This document shows, one piece after another, positions 48,845-61,920 of a stretch of DNA of 64,000 nucleotides. Positions within the stretch are counted from its first letter, which is position 1. Each line of letters starts with the position of its first letter. Where the stretch lies: positions 2,462,005 to 2,526,004 of the forward strand of contig NW_017265136.1 in assembly GCF_001638985.1 (NCBI RefSeq), written 5' to 3'. The translations under genes and the position numbers were made by a program. The notes beneath the pieces were generated by a model. That model worked only from the letters and a program-made list of their open reading frames with translations. It did no database searches and had not been told where the DNA came from. The DNA is from Phycomyces blakesleeanus NRRL 1555(-). Its lineage: Eukaryota; Mucoromycota; Mucoromycetes; Mucorales; Phycomycetaceae.

Positions 48845-49079
48845 ATTGGAGTCGTAAAGTGGATTGGATGTACTGCTTGTATGATATCTGAGGTATACTT
48901 AGCTTGTAATATACTCATCGATCATAACTACACACTTTGCTGCATGGGTTTAGTTGCGTCTAGTTGATTTTATGTAATTTAACAAAGCCGTTCTGAATGT
49001 CTTTGTTGGCGGAGCTATGCTCACACGAAGGCCACAAAAACGAGTAACACTAAACGCCACCATAGTAGGTCTTTTGGCC

Positions 49080-49740
49080 TCAACAGTATTTCATTGTGCC
49101 ACTTTTGGAAGCAACAGCAACCTGACAGCATATTCTCATACTTTGTAACAGACGATCATTAAGTTCAACATCTAGTCTTGCTATTTCTTCTCGTGGGACT
49201 ACCTTCAACTGACCTGCAGTATTAATGTATGTTCTTCTGCTTTCGAAATGTCTTTCAAGAGTATCTCAGATATTCTTCATTGGGCTCAGATCAGGGATTC
49301 AAGAGGGCTAATATTCAAAGCCTCTGATATTGTGCGTCTCTTTCCACCATCGAGGATAATCACCTCTAATGGTTCAAGACCTCCACCCCAAAAACGTATT
49401 TTCGAATTAACTGAGACATCTCTCCACTTTAATGTTAAAATTACATGCCTTTATTCATCTTTTTCTTCAAATTTCCTGAGAGCTCTATATCCTCAAATTA
49501 AATATTTTATACAGAATTTTGACTTATCCAACCAAACAACGCTTTTCCATTAATCATCAGTCCAATTGGCGTGACATTTTGCCCATAGAAGTATTGCTTT
49601 AAGCTGTTTTGGTTTAACCTCAGCTTATGGGTTGTCTTGAAAAAATTGAAATCAAGTTTGTCAACATAAGAGAAGAACTTCATCCTACAGACAGATACAC
49701 CTAACGCTTCCAATCTAGTGTGAAAGTCTCTATAAGAGAT
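49080..49740 (-). mobile_element. Degenerate Tc1/mariner transposon (transposase relic)
   Basis: On the minus strand an interrupted Tc1-type transposase is readable. FHTRLEALGVSV and LKQYFYGQN come from the helix-turn-helix/linker part. NWTDD, a stop, then WKSVVWLDKSKF surrounds the first catalytic Asp (canonical WSDESKF). IPDLSPMKNI, a stop and DTL corresponds to PDLNPIEnlWd, around the third acidic residue. The C-terminus is LDVELNDRLLQSM to SGTMKYC. The segment around the second catalytic Asp (NDxxxH) is missing, so there is an internal deletion plus several stops and frameshifts. Terminal inverted repeats were not recognised. It is inactive. Confidence 0.75.
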
Positions 49741-50702
49741 AAAAAGGTCTTTTTTTATAATAATACTTTATAAATGTCTTATGGTTAATTCATCCGCTTC
49801 TCTCGCTGAATCAAACTTAATAAGATTAGATAGTTTGGTCTTTAACCCGAATGTCATTTACACACGGGTTCATATTCATATACTGTTCATCTTATTTCAG
49901 CTGAAGATCGACTTTAGGCTCTACCCCAAAAGGAAGTGACTCAAATTTATGTTACACAAAGTACTGAATATATATGCGTTTAAAGCAAGCCATCACGACG
50001 GCACTAAAGATTATAGGTACGGGAATGTTTATCGGTTACCACCACAAGCAATTCAATACAAATGTTATAAGCGCAAGGAGACCAAACACATGCTCGTGTG
50101 TGTATAATTATGGATGCCAAAAAGAAAAATAACTGATTACAGCAACAACAGCAATACTAACAAGAAAAAAACACTTGCCCCTTGTAATCAATCCACATAC
50201 TAGGTCCTTTAAATTATTTAAAAATTAGAGAATATAAATAATAACCAAATCGTATACAGCCAAGAAAACCCTTCGTAAAACTTATTGACACTTAGCTTAT
50301 ACACGTATAGACTGAAAAAAAATTAGATGCTATAATTGGATTCTATCATTATTTTTTAAAAAAAAATACACACGCACTTTGACCTAGAAATCACTTTCTT
50401 GCCGTTTCGTGACGTGGCTTCTTCTGCTTCACTTCACAGGTGTCACAGTATTCAGTCTTTGCCATCTTTCAACCAACCTTACTTCACATCTTTATAATTC
50501 ATCTCGTTGGCTAAGAGTGTTTACAGCATCAAAAAGCTCTTTTAACATTCAGAACCATCATTCTTTAAGAATCAGACAAAAACACGCAATTAGTTTTTTT
50601 TTTTAAAAAAAAAAAAACAATTCAGGAAATCGATTGCCTATTTTCCTTTCCTTTATTTTTCCCCTGGCAACCTTTTACCCTTTTAGCTAACTCTGTAAAA
50701 GT

Positions 50703-53700
50703 ATGAGTGGGCTCACGGCATTCCTTCAAACCGAGCTACTTTCTTTATCAAGTGAGGCAAGACGAAAACACCCCGAAATAAAAGAGGTTCGTGTATTGCT
50801 GCAGGTCTGGAAGGGGTACAATATTCATCTCCATTCGGGACTAGGCAGCTGAGCGTCTAAGTGCCATACTTCGCAGCTTCAAAGAGCGACCTGGATACAG
50901 TATAGCAAACGGTTCGAACCCAGTGGTTATATATATATACTCTTAGGAATGGCAATAGCATATTGAATGAATCTTTGCTTTTAATCTAGAGTTATCGAAA
51001 TCAGATGACGCTCTCAGACCATTTGTACTTGCTTGCGAGACGAAGCAAGTCAAACTAGTGACAATCGCCATTGGTTGTATACAAAAGCTTATTTCATTTC
51101 ATGCCATACCAGAGGTTAGACTCACCTTAAAAAGAAGAAGAAAGAAAGATAAAACTATTCGAGACACAACCAGATAAACTAACGTTTGATCTTTCAATGA
51201 AAACTACAATGTCATTATAGACTTCAGTTCGAGTCATATTAAGAACACTCACAGATATCAGTGTTCATGGTGTCGAGATCCAGCTCAAAATACTTCAAAC
51301 AGTACTCCCTCTCCTTACAAACTACCGCAGTGTACATGATGATATCTTGGCAGAAGTAAGTAATATGTGGATCAATAAATACAGACGGAAGGATCAAGAA
51401 GAAGGAAAAGACGAAAAATGAGAAAGGTGAATTATGCCCAAAAACTAAAAGAGGAAAAAAAAACCTATGTTCTGTTTTTCTTTTGTGTTATAAAAAAAAA
51501 GGCCTTATTGATCTGCTTTCGGTTGCAAGATTCAAAAATAGCTGTTGTCAATAACACTGCAGCAGCTACTCTACGCCAATTGGTAATTTTTGTATTCGAC
51601 AAAGTTGGAAAAGAAGACTTGCTGGGTTTGAGAGAAGAAGATGCCAACCACGGTAATTAAGTTTTACATATATTTAAAGAAAGGCTGGTTTGTAAAAGTT
51701 GTAAAAGGCTAAAAGGAAACGCATGTATAGAGATCCAATTAGGTGCTGGAGATACTATTAAATTACATCCATGCGCCAAAGATGCATTTTACCTATTCCG
51801 TGATCTTTGCCTTTTGACAAGCGGAGACCCTCCAGAATATCTGAGACTTCATCATCTCTCAAAGACCTTTGGGCTTGAACTAGTTGAGAGTGTGCTGGCT
51901 AACCATTATGCACTTTTTAAAGAGGTATAATATAGTACTGTGGAATATACGTAATGAACACTGTTTAATTTTGTTTTATATTAGCACAAAGAGCTCAGTT
52001 CACTTTTGCGAGAAAGTGTGTGTCCATTAATCATCAAGACTTTCTCGGAGAAGCATGAATTTCCTCAGACAATGAGATTATCTCGCGTGGTTGATATTTT
52101 AATCCGACAATTCAATGAGATTCTGGTAAAAATAATAGTTTTTTTTATCTTGAGCAATCTGAAAGATACCTGTGTTAATTTCAGTATGGCTCAATAGATG
52201 ACAGAGTGTGAAATATTCTTGTCAATGTTCGTGAAAGTACTGGAGCCAGAGAATCCATTATGGCAACGTGTACTAGCAATGGAGATATTCCGTGGTGTAT
52301 GCTCAGATTCTGCCCTACTATGCTCTATTTACAAGTGGTATGATCGTCAGGCAGGATCTACTGACGCATTCCGCGATATGATTACAGGGTTTGGACGGCT
52401 GGCTACCGAAAAACCTCAATTGATTGGGGCAACGCAAGGTGGAAGAGAGAGTATTGAATATGGGTCGGGTGCTGCAAGTCATATACACCATATGACACAT
52501 CCTAACCCACCCACCAGTGATAACAGTGGACCTGGATTAAGTGCTTCTGGATCTTCAATGCGTATACAATGGTTTGTTTAATGGAGCTGTGTCTCGAGTG
52601 TTACTTTATATAGTCATCTAATTATATTTGTGGGTTAATTACGCTAATAGTATTGACCAACTTGACAAAGCTGATCCACCTGTTATCCCAGAAACCTACA
52701 TATTCTATTTAGCTCTTCTTTGTTTAAATTCTATAGCCGACGGTTTAGCTGGATTTGTTCTCCCGATGTTTTCTCCTGGAAAGAGTCTCAGTGCTTCAAC
52801 TAAAGCTACGTCTGACGAAGAATCTCGCTCAAAGTCCGGTTCCAAAGCTGATACCACAGATAACTCAAAGATGAGTCTTGTCACAGACATGACAAATGTA
52901 GCATGGCCAGGCTTATTAGCCGCAATGTCATTTTACATTTCTTCAAATCTTGATGAAGAACTGTTTCAAAATACAATGAGATCCTATCAAAATTTCACAA
53001 ACGTTTGCGGAATGCTTGATCTTGTCGTCCCACGCGATGCTTTTTTGACAAATCTTTGTAAAAACGCTATTCCGCCCAGTCCTGTACTATCCTCTGGTTT
53101 CTTTTCTGGAAAAAACACCGGTAGTTCTACAAGTATTGCGACTATTACTACAAACTCGCTCGCAGTGTCCTATTCGGATTTGTCTGTTCAGCAACAACAA
53201 GTACTGGCCAATATTTCCTTGAGCGATAAAAATTTGTATAGTCTTCGGGTGTTACTCAACATTGCGATGTTCCTTGGAGGTGTTCTAGGACCCTCATGGT
53301 ACCTTGTTTTGGAAACACTGCAACAAGCCGATCTGTTGTTGATCAATAGACCCATACCAAAAGGAACGAACAACCCCCCAGGATCGGCATCAACATCACA
53401 CACAGTACGCAGAACATTGTCAGGTACACCAAGTAATGGCATGAGTTCCGTTTCTGGACATCAAAATACTGCAACAGGTAAGGATGCACCTCTTTTTTCT
53501 TAAAAAAAATCTAGTGAGTAGCATGACTTTGTCTATATTACATTTTTAATTGTTTTTCCAAATTAATATTTTTTTATGTGCTTATATAGGACAATCAATG
53601 AATAATCAGTACATGGATGCAGACCATACTGCCATTATCCAAACATCTTTAAAAAGGTTATTTGATAATAGCAAATACTTGGATAACGATGCATTTGTTG

Positions 53701-56700
53701 CCTTTACTACCGCACTTTGTCGCTTGAGTGCCGAGGCTAGTGGAGTACATTTCTCGGGTGGAGAGGAAATATCGACAAGCAAGTCTTCCAGAATTGTAAG
53801 GAAAGATTATCCAGTATTGTTAAATAAAGAGATCCTCAATGGTATTTATCATGCTCTTGTAACTACAGAAACTGTTCAACAAAACGTCTTTTGCGATCGA
53901 CCAATTGTGTTATATCTCGACACTGAACATGAGCCGACTGATAAGCTCAGAGGGAGATCCTGTCGCGTGGGATCTCATCATAACGCATTTAATTGATACG
54001 GCTAACTTTGCCTCTACTCCTGCATCAATTCGTACTCAATGCTGTGAGGTGATTTCCACCATAATAATCACTGCCATGAATCAAATTATTGCAGAGCAAA
54101 AGGAAGCAGACAACAAAGCCCAGCCACGATTGTTAGCGGCATTGAGTCAGTGTATCAACTACAGCGAAGAAAAGTCGAAATCTTGGGAGGTTAATAATGA
54201 AAAGGGATCAAGTGGTGTAAAGGCATTTGGAGAGGTACAAAAGATGGCACTTGAGACGCTCAACAAAATCTTGGAGACTTCTGGCCACTCTTTTACCTGT
54301 GGTTGGGGTATTGTATTTGATATGCTCCGTCATGTAACAGTCACTTCGACCGCCCATCCAGACTATACCGACGAGGATGATGAGGATAAGAGTGGGGACG
54401 AAGACTCTAAACATGAACGGGCTAGCATTGATACCACCACATCATCACTAGTTACTGCCAATGCTGGGCACGCGAGTACAAACAACAAGGCATCAGGTGG
54501 CCTTATCAAGGTTGCATTTACCAGCTTACAACTCATATGCACTGACTTTCTCTCACTTTTATCGCCTGATTGTTTAAGACAATGCATTGCCACACTTGGC
54601 TCATTTGGGATGCAATGTGAGGATCTGAACATTAGCTTGACAGCTGTAGGTCTGCTGTGGAATCTTTCGGATTTCATTCAAACAAAACGTCTGGATTCCA
54701 TAAAAGACTTAGAGAGTGACACCAGTGATGAGGCTATTGAGAAAGAAAGCATGAATATTGATCTGCCTATTACTGATGAAGAATCTCCTCAGGTGTTTAG
54801 TATATTGTGGATGTTACTGCTTCTGCAGCTCTCACACAACTGTACCGATTGGAGACCCGAAGTTCGTAACGGTGCCAACCAGACATTATTCAGAACAATC
54901 ATGATGAACGGAAACCTTTTGGGCCCTCACATGTGGAATGCTTGTGTCTGGCAGGTTCTTTTCCCCCTTCTTGATACCATCAAGATGTCAGCAATCAGGG
55001 CTACACGAATGATGCAATCTGGAAAAACGAGCTTAACTACCTCATCTCCTGATCGAGATACTTCTGGATTTATGCTCCACCACTCACGCGACACAGCAGA
55101 CAAGCAATGGGATGAAACAAAGGTTTTAGTCCTCACTGGGATATCTAAAATCTTCCGTGACTTTTTTGAAAAGCTCCAGGCACTCGATAATTTCAAGCAA
55201 GCTTGGTCTCTACTCTTGGCTCACCTGGAAGATTCCTGTTTACGATCCAGCCAGGAGGTTTCATTAGCAAGCATTAAGAGCTTCAAGAACATAGTCACTC
55301 TCCCACCGGACGATAAGAATTTCGACAAATCGATTGTTAGCCTCTGGAGAAGTGCATGGCGCTCTTGGGAAATTATTGGAAATGGCATAATGATGGTCCC
55401 AAGCACAGCAGAAGAAGATAATGAAGAGACACAAGAGAATAGCTATCGAAGCACATTAGACTCCGAGCTCCTCCCTCTCACTTTGTCTTTATCATCATCG
55501 AGTGCAGCACAAATTTCAGATGATTTTACACAAGACACTTTAACAGCCTATATTAGAATGTTTGTTGATCTTTACAGGGTAATTGCACCGGGATTTAGTC
55601 TTGAGGACATCGGGTCTTTGCTTGGCGTACTGCGAAATATGCTAGTTTACTCCACAAGTCCTGAATATCGGCCTGATATCGATAATCTTTCTCCGCTTCA
55701 GGAGGGTGTATTAGAAGTTATCCAAACTCTAGACATGACAGTACCTGGGGTCCCACCTCTTGTCTTGATGGACATTTCAGAATACATGACTCTCGCATTC
55801 TTGAGCCCACCAGATGACGCCCAAAAAACAAAGGGTGGTTACATCCCGCCTTCCCAACGTAAATTTTCCACCGTGACCTACATTGCCCTAAACAAAAGGT
55901 GCAGCACTATGGTTGCACACTTGTTCAAGGCTCATGTTAACAATAAAGCCTTGTACACCGAGGGTGTTTTTGAGCGAATTATCGGGGCGTTTGGATTGCC
56001 CATGAAGCTCAAGTACGACTGCCCACCATCTCACAAACATGGCGACGACAAGACGCCTCTGTGGAAATCAGCTACACTGGGATTACTGGATGTGCTTGAG
56101 GTTGGATTGGAAAAATTACGGGATATTAAAGGCAAGTTTATATTATTTATAGTATACGCATAGACGAATAGATGATCCGATCTGATATGTGTATATATGC
56201 TATAATATTGATAGAAGTACCAATTGAACGCTTTGTTGGTGTATGGAGAGCGCTTGTAGACATCTTTGAAGGAAGTCTATTGTCTCCAAGGTAAAGAAAC
56301 AATTTTTTTAAGAAAAAAAGTCTAAACTAACAATATTTGCAATAGCACGCCTCCATCGTCGATGACTATTGAAGAATTAGATGTTGATGAACATTTTGAT
56401 ATATCTGTCTTGAGTGTGATACAAAATGATGTTGTTGTTTACATGGGAGAACCTCGCGTGCCAATAGAGGTTATCCAAAAACTTGTGAATGTTATTCGAG
56501 AGAGTTCCCGCTTATATTATGTGGATGCAAACGAAAATCATCACCGAAGAGAAGAGGCAGATCAGGAGAGCCCTAGAGAACTCAAAGAAGCCTACGGAAG
56601 GAAGAGTGCGAATTACAGGTCGAGTGATATCATTGGTACTACTGGTACTATTGTGCCTGTCATGAAGGAGTCGTTTGCTTATGCAGCACTTCGAACTTTA

Positions 56701-57427
56701 TTTTCTCTCTGCTCTTCTGAGAAACAAGGTAAATAGGAAAAAAGAAAGAAAGTTATTCTGGGAGTTGTTTAAAGACTGAAGAGAGAGAGAGAGTGACTAA
56801 CAAAAAAGGTATTATCAAAGATCATCTGGAAGTTCGGAAGCGTATAGCACAGGTCACTATCCCTGTACTTCTTGAACGATGCGAGACTATCTTGCGGAAC
56901 TATACAGCCGATGCGCCTTTGTTGGGAAGGTGTCCGTTTCCAAGGTACTTGATGGGGTGAGATGATTATTGATGATAAAAATCTATATTGTAAAACACGA
57001 CTGTATTCCTGAAGCATAATACTACATAGCAATTATTGACTGATGCCCTTCTTTTATATATATATCGATAAATCATCTATTATTTATAGGGTACGTAAAG
57101 AGGAGATAATATTTCTTTTGCAGCAATCTATCCATTTAAAGCTACAGAAAAACATTATCAAAGATGAAAGTGAAGAAAAGGGTATGTGCCAAATATATTT
57201 GTATATAGATATGCACTATGTGCGAGTGAAGACAAATCTACAATATAAACTAACATCCAGAATTAGGCACCATAAGACACCTGGTTTTGTCTGGACCAAG
57301 AGCCCACTTATTCTATCTTTACCCATCCCTGTGCAATATGATTTCATGCGATGATGCGGTTGTGGTCGAATTGATACGCGAGTGTCTGCAAACTGCGGGA
57401 ACAGAGATGGGGCTCATGTTACATTAA
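50703..57427 (+). CDS. MON2: MON2 homologue, Arf-GEF-related Golgi/endosome scaffold
   Basis: Mon2 is a large non-catalytic relative of BIG/Sec7 GEFs. It binds Dop1 and Neo1-type flippases at the trans-Golgi/endosome. Sixteen exons join in phase: 50703-50786, 50845-50899, 50990-51114, 51221-51355, 51502-51652, 51743-51924, 51985-52125, 52198-52571, 52651-53477, 53590-53795, 53869-56131, 56215-56290, 56346-56728, 56809-56944, 57090-57181, 57267-57427, for 1796 residues. The DCB region has [18 protein letters not shown] and [19 protein letters not shown]. The HUS region has [13 protein letters not shown] and [36 protein letters not shown] and [18 protein letters not shown] are also family segments. 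No Sec7 domain is present, as expected. Intron 11 is GC-AG (AAAG|GCAAGT). Intron 10 removes an apparent frameshift. Confidence 0.93.
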
Positions 57428-57901
57428 GCATTAGTTGGTCATCTAATCTGCCTTGTTTGTGTGTATAATATAATATAATAATAATATATAATATAAATAT
57501 TTTGTCCTTGAAAGGCAAGCCTGGCTTTGTTGATTTTTATGCAATACAATCTATCAGATGCAGTGAACAGGCCTTTGTGTATATATCTAAGGTTTGCTGC
57601 ATATGACTTGGTGCAGCTTTATCTAATCAAAACAAGAACAAGGGGGTGCAATAACTCACAGACACCAACCCAATATGATACTAACGACGCGTATTGTTTT
57701 TCTTCTTATTTTTTTAAAGTGTCTTTTTGGTTTATTTAAATATGAATATATGTATATATGAATGTATGAATATATGTATATGAATGTGTGCTTAGGGAAA
57801 AAAGAAAGGAAAAAGCTGCGTGAATAAAGCAAGTAATATACAACATTAACATGAAAGAAAACTGATGAACTATATGGGATTAGGGTGTATTTTGTTTGTT
57901 T
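57428..57901. other. Intergenic region between convergent genes
   Basis: It contains AT-rich tracts, a TATAA-type repeat at 57468-57495 and a TATATGAATG repeat at about 57744-57788, as expected for the 3' flanks of MON2 and the bZIP gene. No gene is supported. Confidence 0.45.
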
Positions 57902-58732
57902 TCAGTCAGATACAAGACTGTCTAATTCCCCTTCGCATTGGTCACTATCCACAAGGCTTAGTAACTCTTCATCATCACTATGTCTGAAAGATATATTCTG
58001 GGAACCATGTGGTGGTGGTGGTGGTGGTGATGATGATGCTGATGAGTTGATAAGGATAGTATGAAGATTTTGTGTTTCCCTCAAAGCTTGCTTCTGTTGG
58101 TGCGACCGTACAAATGTGGTGTTCAAAGCGTGTCTGGAATGGTTTTGGGGAAGTTCTTTTTGGCGACCCATCCACTGTTTCAGCATCTTTTTGGCTACAA
58201 TTTTTCCTCGTAATCGGTCAGTTATTGCCTTGAGCCGTTCGTTTTCGGTGCGTAATTCTTGTAGCTGACGCTCTAGAACAGCATTTTGTTCCGATAGACA
58301 GCCAATCATTTGCCTCATTTCGTTCTGCTGTTGGTTCTTCTTTTGTCGATATTTAGCTGACGCAGTTTTGTTGCGTAAACGTCTTTCCTGTAAAGTCAAA
58401 ATTGGTGCTACCGACGATAGATCTGTGCTGATAGAAGAGATCGAACTTCGATGAGGAACAAGTGATAGAGAAACAGACGATAATCCTGAGCTGAATGAGT
58501 GAGGAGACGAAGGTGGGGACGTAGACGCTATTCTTCTTTCCTCGGGTGTTGTTGGAGGTGACTGTAAAGCAATACTAAAAGATTGTCTTGGAGATATTTG
58601 GTGGTTTTTATTCGAGATAATCCGTGTAGGACGAGACGGTGATAGTGGTGAGTATATAGGTCCAGTCATGATAGAAGAAAGAGACATGGCTTTGCCAGGC
58701 AACCGATCTATATGTGTTGAACCATTCATCAT
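57902..58732 (-). CDS. bZIP transcription factor
   Basis: A single exon encodes 276 residues from the ATG pair at 58732. The Ser/Pro-rich N-terminal half carries several SP/TP sites (YSPLSPSRPTR, SPPTTPEER). A bZIP follows: basic region RRLRNKTASAKYRQKK (about 117-132) with the invariant Asn and Arg (NKTASAKYR), then a heptad zipper over about 136-175 (MIGCLSEQNAVLERQL and LRTENERL). The basic region resembles the GCN4/CPC1 or Met4/CYS3 groups, which control amino-acid or sulphur metabolism, but the exact subgroup is not settled. The tail is acidic and contains a poly-Pro run from a CCA repeat. Upstream codons to 58825 lack an ATG start. Confidence 0.9.
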   Translation of the reverse strand: MMNGSTHIDRLPGKAMSLSSIMTGPIYSPLSPSRPTRIISNKNHQISPRQSFSIALQSPPTTPEERRIASTSPPSSPHSFSSGLSSVSLSLVPHRSSISSISTDLSSVAPILTLQERRLRNKTASAKYRQKKNQQQNEMRQMIGCLSEQNAVLERQLQELRTENERLKAITDRLRGKIVAKKMLKQWMGRQKELPQNHSRHALNTTFVRSHQQKQALRETQNLHTILINSSASSSPPPPPPHGSQNISFRHSDDEELLSLVDSDQCEGELDSLVSD

Positions 58733-59173
58733 TATTGATTTGTTTTTGAAAGAAGAAGGTTGAAAAAAAAGACAGAAGGGGTTGTCCCTTGATAAGCACG
58801 GCCCAGTAAGCAGGTATTTATGCAAAGTCGATGAGCTATCTGTCGATGAATGACTTGACTGGTCATTACTGTTTACAACCTACATATAGTTTTTGTATGT
58901 GCGTGTGTGTGTGTGTATCTATATATATATGTGTGTGTGTGTGTGCTCCTTATACTTTATTTAGCCATATTAAAAAAAGTCATTGACAGTTCAAGTGTTT
59001 CGAGACAAAGTTTGTTTGACTTATTCGCAACAACATTTTTTTACTTCAATTTTCATCACGACCTGTAGTGCATTCACAAATAGTTTTTTTTTGTATATCT
59101 TTACACTTGCATTATTTGTCTGCAAAAAAATATAACATCATTTTTATCATATAGGCTGGGGATAGAGATTGTC

Positions 59174-59176
59174 TTT

Positions 59177-59215
<39 letters not shown>

Positions 59216-59216
59216 A
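59174..59216. repeat. (CTCACT)n hexanucleotide repeat
   Basis: About seven near-perfect hexamer units. The minus-strand frame through it gives an alternating Arg-Val run and has no other coding support. Confidence 0.9.
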
Positions 59217-59528
59217 TCATTCTTATTTTTCTTTGAATATCAAAATATCGTCCCATAAAAAATCTCCCTAAAAAAACAAAAAACAAAAACAAGAGAGATT
59301 GAAAAGTAGGGATGAAGTAGGGTCATTAATTAAGTTAAAAGAATCTTCTTTAGCTATATGATGCAGCCTTTCTATAATAGACAATTTTTTAAAAGAGGAC
59401 GTTTTTTTTATTGAAAACTTTAATTCTATACACGGTAATTTTAAGTCGTTTATGTAACACGATATATCAGATAACTTGCTATATGACCTTAACTACCCTT
59501 TACCAAGATTATCAGCCTTGTCGTATTA

Positions 59529-60102
59529 GTGATTAACCTATTAATTGGCTTGGAATTGAGAGACAATTGTTATGATAATGAGGTAGAAAAAATGGCCATT
59601 ATGCCCTTGTTAACATACATTATTATGAATAATTGGGTAACAAAATATTTATATATATATATTGTGTTTTGTTTTGTTTCCAAGGTTCTTACTGCTATAA
59701 AAGAGGATTTACGTTATGATTTACTTGAATTTGAGCTTATTCTATTAAAGCAAGCATATTCAAAGAACAACTTAGTAGGTTTGCCGCCTCAACAATGCGC
59801 TTAAGAAAACATATACGTAAATCTTGTCGCAAGTAAGAGTTTGCAGAGGTATTGGGAGCATCTTACATTATGTGTCCAAATTGTAGAGGAAGTTTAACAC
59901 ACGAGTTTACATTTTTTGATAATCGTATCCTGATCCTTTAGGACAGATACTCTGGGCAAGCAGATGTGTAGAGATCTGAATACTTTTTTTACTTGATCAA
60001 GCTTATTCTCGGTAGTCCGCTCTTTACATTCTTTCTTTGGCTTTAATGTTATGCCATACAACCTTTTCGCAGTTGATTACTTGACTTTTTGAAACAGAGA
60101 AG
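59529..60102 (+). pseudogene. Decayed gene with a recognisable intron
   Basis: The first block ends ...TYIIMNNW at a GT donor (about 59635). After TTTCCAAG (acceptor about 59682) it continues in phase as VLTAIKEDLRYDLLEFELIL and NNLVGLPPQQ. A one-base shift then opens MRLRKHIRKSCRK, followed by TAA, EFAEVLGASYIMCPNCRGSL and HEFTFFDNRIL, and further stops. The conserved-looking protein text across an intron, one frameshift and several nonsense codons indicates an inactivated gene. The CPNC pair suggests a zinc ribbon. The family is not recognised and it may be transposon-derived. Confidence 0.4.
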
Positions 60103-61920
60103 TGTGACTTTTGAAGATTAACTTCTTTCTACTAGTTATGAGAGTGTCTTTGAGAGTGATCAAGATCATACTTTATTGTATATAAGAGTCCAGTATGTGA
60201 AATAGAAGAAAGTAAAGTAGAAACCCCAAGGCAAATAATCATATTTATACTAAACTTTTTGATATGCTAATATAATAATTGATACCATGTACCATATAAT
60301 AATCTTTTGCAAAGAGCAAATTTATATCTCTAGTTGAGATTATAATACACGTTAGCCAAGAGCCGCTTTATATAATTTATGCTATAAATCTTAAGAGAAA
60401 TATCAGGTAGATATGTCTTTACTTATCCAGAGTATAAGGCCCAGTTTTAAAGGGGTAATGAAACATCAGGGTTTAGAATATTTTCGCAAAATTTGTAATT
60501 CACTTGGCTTACACCTACGTTGATGGTTTGACGGATTAGCTAGCAGGTTATCTAATAAAGAGAAGACGCTTTAACGATAGATTTTTATTTTATTTTATTT
60601 TATTTGAAGTTTGGTATTGTTTTCTAATGCTATACATGCTCTAGCAGCCAATAGAGTCGCTTAACAAGATATGCAAGTGCTCTACTCACAAAAAGAAAAG
60701 TAATTGAACTAAAAAGTTTACTTTTTTTGCACTCATGTAAAGTATATAATTTACGTATGAGAAATTGGTCAATCTTTTTTTTTTGCAGTGGTAGTTTTAC
60801 ACTTTTTTCTTTCTATTTGAGAAAATATTTATCACAGTATCCGCCTAAATATGAGAGGGAAGAGAAAAACATGCAAAAAAGAAAAGACAAATGACATGAA
60901 AGTTAAGAATAAGTAACTAGGTACTGAAGACTCTTAAATTGGGAACGAATTTCAGCAGGGATAAGAACTGCAAAGAGATATTGCCTTTAGAAACCTTGGC
61001 CATCAATTTATTGATTTTGAATACACAACGATACCAGACAAAGTCTGTCTTCATATGCATGATTTTGGGCGGACACAGATGGTAGAAGCTGACGGGGAAC
61101 AGTGGAGATTTTTGACATAAGGCCCAGGCCCGCACATGCGTTCAATATTTTGAGATTACTTGTTTACACTTCTATTGGTAAGATTGGAACAAACTCCACA
61201 GGCAAAAATTGCTAAAAGACTACCTGCTTAAAATTGTTACATTTTTCGCCTTTTCCTTAGGCCTCTAACTCCACGTTTTTCATAGAGAACGCCAAAAATG
61301 GGTGAAAGTCGCAGTGAGTCAAGCCAAGTGACTTGAGAGGCGAAGTATTTTTTTTAAGATATAAAGAAGAAAGAGAATAATGATCGGTGTAACTTTTATG
61401 AATCAATGTTAACGAAATTGTTTTCTAGCCAAAAAGAAAAGGACTGCCGAGAAAATGAATGACAATTGGGTGTCTAATTTCTGCACAGCCTGGTACTTTC
61501 TATAACCATAATGGAGGTTTTGAGAAGGCTAATGATTGAACCACAGAAGATTCAGATTATCATGCTGCCCTTTTCGTTACTTCGTCGTCCATAGGACTAT
61601 ATGCTTTTTTGCAGATATCAGATTAATTTTTTTTGTCTGATAGTTCGGGTACGATCCTCGTTATCTCCCACTGTGAATCTCTTTTTAACAAAATCAAGAC
61701 AGTAAAAAAATGTAATAATAAAACAACAGCCAACCGTATTATTATTATAGACAAGCTTAATGGCACACTGTGAGTTGGATATATAGTCGAAGTATAAGTT
61801 CAGCGACAAGAAAATGAATATCTGTAGAAGGACAATTTTAGTAAAGAACAAATTAAAGAGATCTAGTTAAATACTTTGGGTCATTTTTACAGACACACCA
61901 CCGCCACTTCAAAGTTGATT

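Larger units (their letters stand above)
47298..50702. other. Transposon graveyard between NRAMP and MON2
   Basis: This 3.4-kb gap holds decayed mobile-element sequence: a Fanzor/TnpB-like N-part (+), a Fanzor/TnpB-like C-part (-) and a Tc1/mariner transposase (-), each listed separately. No intact gene was found. A plus-strand frame at 47414-47611 (ends KTKLLLQTT) and the stretch 49860-50110 may be further eroded pieces. Confidence 0.5.

Noticed and set aside
50911..50920. GGTTCGAACC, resembling a tRNA T-arm and B box
   Set aside because: No matching D-arm, anticodon arm or acceptor stem is present, and it overlaps MON2 exon 2/intron 2.
53869..53920. Apparent one-base frameshift inside MON2
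   Set aside because: A GT-AG intron (53796-53868, donor GTAAGG, acceptor ACTACAG) restores the frame and yields family-like sequence ([18 protein letters not shown]), so no mutation is needed.
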